A DNA stretch of 64,000 bases from AM-1111 sp046302135. Its GTDB lineage: Bacteria; Bacteroidota; Bacteroidia; B-17B0; Aurantibacillaceae. Positions 62,628 to 64,000 of this stretch are shown here, piece after piece (the first letter of the stretch is position 1; the number at the start of each line of letters is the position of its first letter). The position numbers were made by a program, and so were the translations under genes. The DNA lies in assembly GCA_046302135.1 (NCBI GenBank), contig JBKCIQ010000153.1, forward strand, positions 1-64,000. The letters run 5' to 3'. Below the pieces are notes generated by a model. It did not search any database, was not told where the DNA came from, and saw only the letters and a program-made list of their open reading frames with translations.

Positions 62628-62786
62628 ATGAAAAGAACATTTCAACCCTCACAAAGAAAAAGAAGAAACAAACACGGTTTCCGTAAGAGAATGTCTACTC
62701 CCAATGGAAGAAGGGTTTTGGCCGCACGTCGTAAAAGAGGAAGAAAGGCTTTGACAGTTTCTTCAGCAAAGTTGCACAAACGTTAA
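62628..62786 (+). CDS. rpmH: 50S ribosomal protein bL34
   Basis: A 52-residue very basic protein, [20 protein letters not shown] followed by [15 protein letters not shown] and [11 protein letters not shown], ending AKLHKR. This is the universal bL34 signature. rnpA, which usually follows rpmH, is absent here; the next gene is a PorP/SprF protein 200 bases away. A consensus promoter lies upstream. Confidence 0.98.
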   Translation: MKRTFQPSQRKRRNKHGFRKRMSTPNGRRVLAARRKRGRKALTVSSAKLHKR

Positions 62787-62913
62787 CATCCAGTTTTAAA
62801 TAGACTTATTTACTTATTCTGTTTGAATAACCATTTATCATTTAGAATGATTGAGGTTATTTCACACCAATAAATAACTTATCAAATTCTTTTTAACATT
62901 TTTATTAAAATAA

Positions 62914-62944
62914 TTTGATTTCAATCAGTATTTTACTATCTTCG
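62914..62944 (+). promoter_or_regulatory. Promoter of the second PorP/SprF gene
   Basis: TTTG at 62914-62917, a 19-base spacer and TATCTTCG at 62937-62944 (one mismatch to TAnnTTTG). Start expected near 62951, giving a 37-base leader to the ATG at 62988. Confidence 0.6.
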
Positions 62945-62987
62945 TAGCTTAGTCCGAATGTGTTTTGTATTATAAATTTCAAAACGA

Positions 62988-64000
62988 ATGAAAATGAACA
63001 AAAAATTATCTAAGTTTTTTGCGTCCTCATTGTTGGTTTGTGGAATCCTATCCGCTCAGCAAGATCCGCAATTTACCCAATTCATGCACTCCCGACTCAT
63101 TTATAATCCAGCTTATGCCGGTACCAACCAAAGTATATGTTTCAATACTTTGTACAGGCAGCAATGGGTTTCATTTCCCGGAGCGCCAAAAACATTGGTT
63201 TTTAGTTTTGATATGTATTCTCAGGCTCTCGGTGGCATTGGATTTGGACTTAATTTTATGAATGACCAAATTGGCGCAGATAAAACCATGTATGTTAGAG
63301 GAGCTTTTGCCAAGCATTTTGCTTTAGGAGGAGATGGTAATGGTATTCTATCTTTAGGTTTTGACGGAGGTGTTTTGCAAAAGCAAATTAATGGAAATTG
63401 GGTAGCACCACAAACATTGATTGATCCATCAATACCTAATAATCCGCAAGGAGTAGGTGGAACAGGGGCTCCGAATTTAAACAAACTCGTACCTGATGTT
63501 GGCTTCGGTGTTTATTATACAATTCCAAATAAGATGTATTTTGGAATATCAGCATCACATTTAACCGCTGCAGTTTTACAAGGCGCTCAAAATACGGGTA
63601 CAACATCACTGAACTCATATGATCTGGCATTTCAAATGGCCAGACATTATTACATTGTTGGTGGTTATACATTTCTTATGTCTAATCCTGACCATGCTAT
63701 TACTCCAAATGTTAAAATTAAATCCGACGGAGCATCAACTCAGTTTGATGTAAATCTTACGTATGAATTAAAGAAAATGGTTTGGTTCGGAATGAGTTGG
63801 AGAATGCAGGATGCAATTGCTCCAATGTTGGGATACCGTCAGGACTTTGGTAAAGGAACACTTAAATTAGGATATTCATACGATGTAACAACTTCTAAAA
63901 TTAGAGGTTATAGCAGCGGAACACATGAAATATTTCTTAATTACTGTTTTAGGGTAAATAAGAGTGTTAAGCATTCAATGCACCAAAATGACAGAGTATT
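62988..64000 (+). CDS. PorP/SprF family type IX secretion outer-membrane protein (runs off right edge)
   Basis: At least 337 codons, open to the right edge. Signal peptide (MNKKLSKFFASSLLVCGILS, with two residues MK before) ends before the family hallmark QDPQFTQFMHSRLIYNPAYA. YRQQWVSFPGAPKT and FGKGTLKLGYSYDVTTSKI and GTHEIFLNYCF follow; this last motif is normally near the C-terminus, so most of the gene is present. It would pair with a T9SS adhesin outside the window. It has its own promoter and is unlinked to the 17-23 kb trio. Confidence 0.93.
   Translation, partial: MKMNKKLSKFFASSLLVCGILSAQQDPQFTQFMHSRLIYNPAYAGTNQSICFNTLYRQQWVSFPGAPKTLVFSFDMYSQALGGIGFGLNFMNDQIGADKTMYVRGAFAKHFALGGDGNGILSLGFDGGVLQKQINGNWVAPQTLIDPSIPNNPQGVGGTGAPNLNKLVPDVGFGVYYTIPNKMYFGISASHLTAAVLQGAQNTGTTSLNSYDLAFQMARHYYIVGGYTFLMSNPDHAITPNVKIKSDGASTQFDVNLTYELKKMVWFGMSWRMQDAIAPMLGYRQDFGKGTLKLGYSYDVTTSKIRGYSSGTHEIFLNYCFRVNKSVKHSMHQNDRV

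Noticed and set aside
63019..63672. Frames in other phases over the second PorP/SprF gene
   Set aside because: The PorP frame runs continuously from 62988 with signal peptide and family motifs to the window end.

Overview
The window looks like a chromosome segment of a low-GC, free-living Bacteroidota bacterium (Flavobacteriales- or Sphingobacteriales-like). The support is: two PorP/SprF-family proteins, a PKD-repeat protein with a gliding-motility/type IX secretion (T9SS) C-terminal domain, GldI-like PPIases, a ~287-residue primary sigma factor without region 1.1, DUF4293/DUF1599/BT_3928/DUF4920/DUF6272 family proteins, long bS16, few Shine-Dalgarno sequences, and promoters of the TTTG-N19-TAnnTTTG type. 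No insertion sequence, prophage, CRISPR array, tRNA or rRNA was seen. The only gene-free stretch above 300 bases (23569-24098) is filled by the RNase P RNA gene and a promoter.

Layout. 1-3.4 kb: left-truncated secreted protein, cupin, SiaB-like ATPase, small P-loop kinase and DUF4293 membrane protein. 3.5-13.3 kb: glycosyltransferase fusion, alanine dehydrogenase-like enzyme with an outer-membrane protein and FabD, PaaZ, a large membrane protein, a universal stress protein. 13.4-17.4 kb: rpsP-rimM with a hairpin terminator between them, then an acyl-CoA carboxylase operon. 17.5-24 kb: an operon-like trio (PKD adhesin, TPR/PD40 lipoprotein-like partner, PorP/SprF) directly downstream of rnpB. 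24.1-29.6 kb: seven-gene envelope operon (DUF4920, monoheme cytochrome, NrnA, GldI, two further FKBPs, cyclophilin-FKBP fusion) closed by a bidirectional terminator. 29.6-35.1 kb: tpiA, orphan DppB-type permease, BT_3928 and DUF1599 on the minus strand, divergent from folP-cdaA. 35.1-43.4 kb: patatin/BamA-type protein, class IV aminotransferase, RmlD-like reductase, a potassium channel with a 15-copy 12-residue repeat, TspO, lipid A acyltransferase, M42 peptidase. 43.6-52.1 kb: SDR, fused FTCD, PrmA, SirB1-like protein, nucleoside phosphorylase, second Usp, PabA/TrpG-like amidotransferase, long GAPDH. 52.2-64 kb: rpoD, DegP/HtrA, a hypothetical-DapF-hypothetical-GNAT-heptaheme cytochrome run, MltG, MsbA-like exporter, rpmH and a right-truncated PorP/SprF protein.

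Most of the window is ordinary core genome. Two themes stand out. The first is envelope and secretion biology: T9SS cargo with its PorP partner, periplasmic folding factors and multiheme lipoproteins. The second is compact organisation: of eleven convergent gene junctions, ten overlap or nearly abut, and only one carries a recognisable intrinsic terminator. The least explained object is the repeat-bearing potassium channel at 39383-41092. The gene-level assignments rest on motif recognition by eye; no database search was run.
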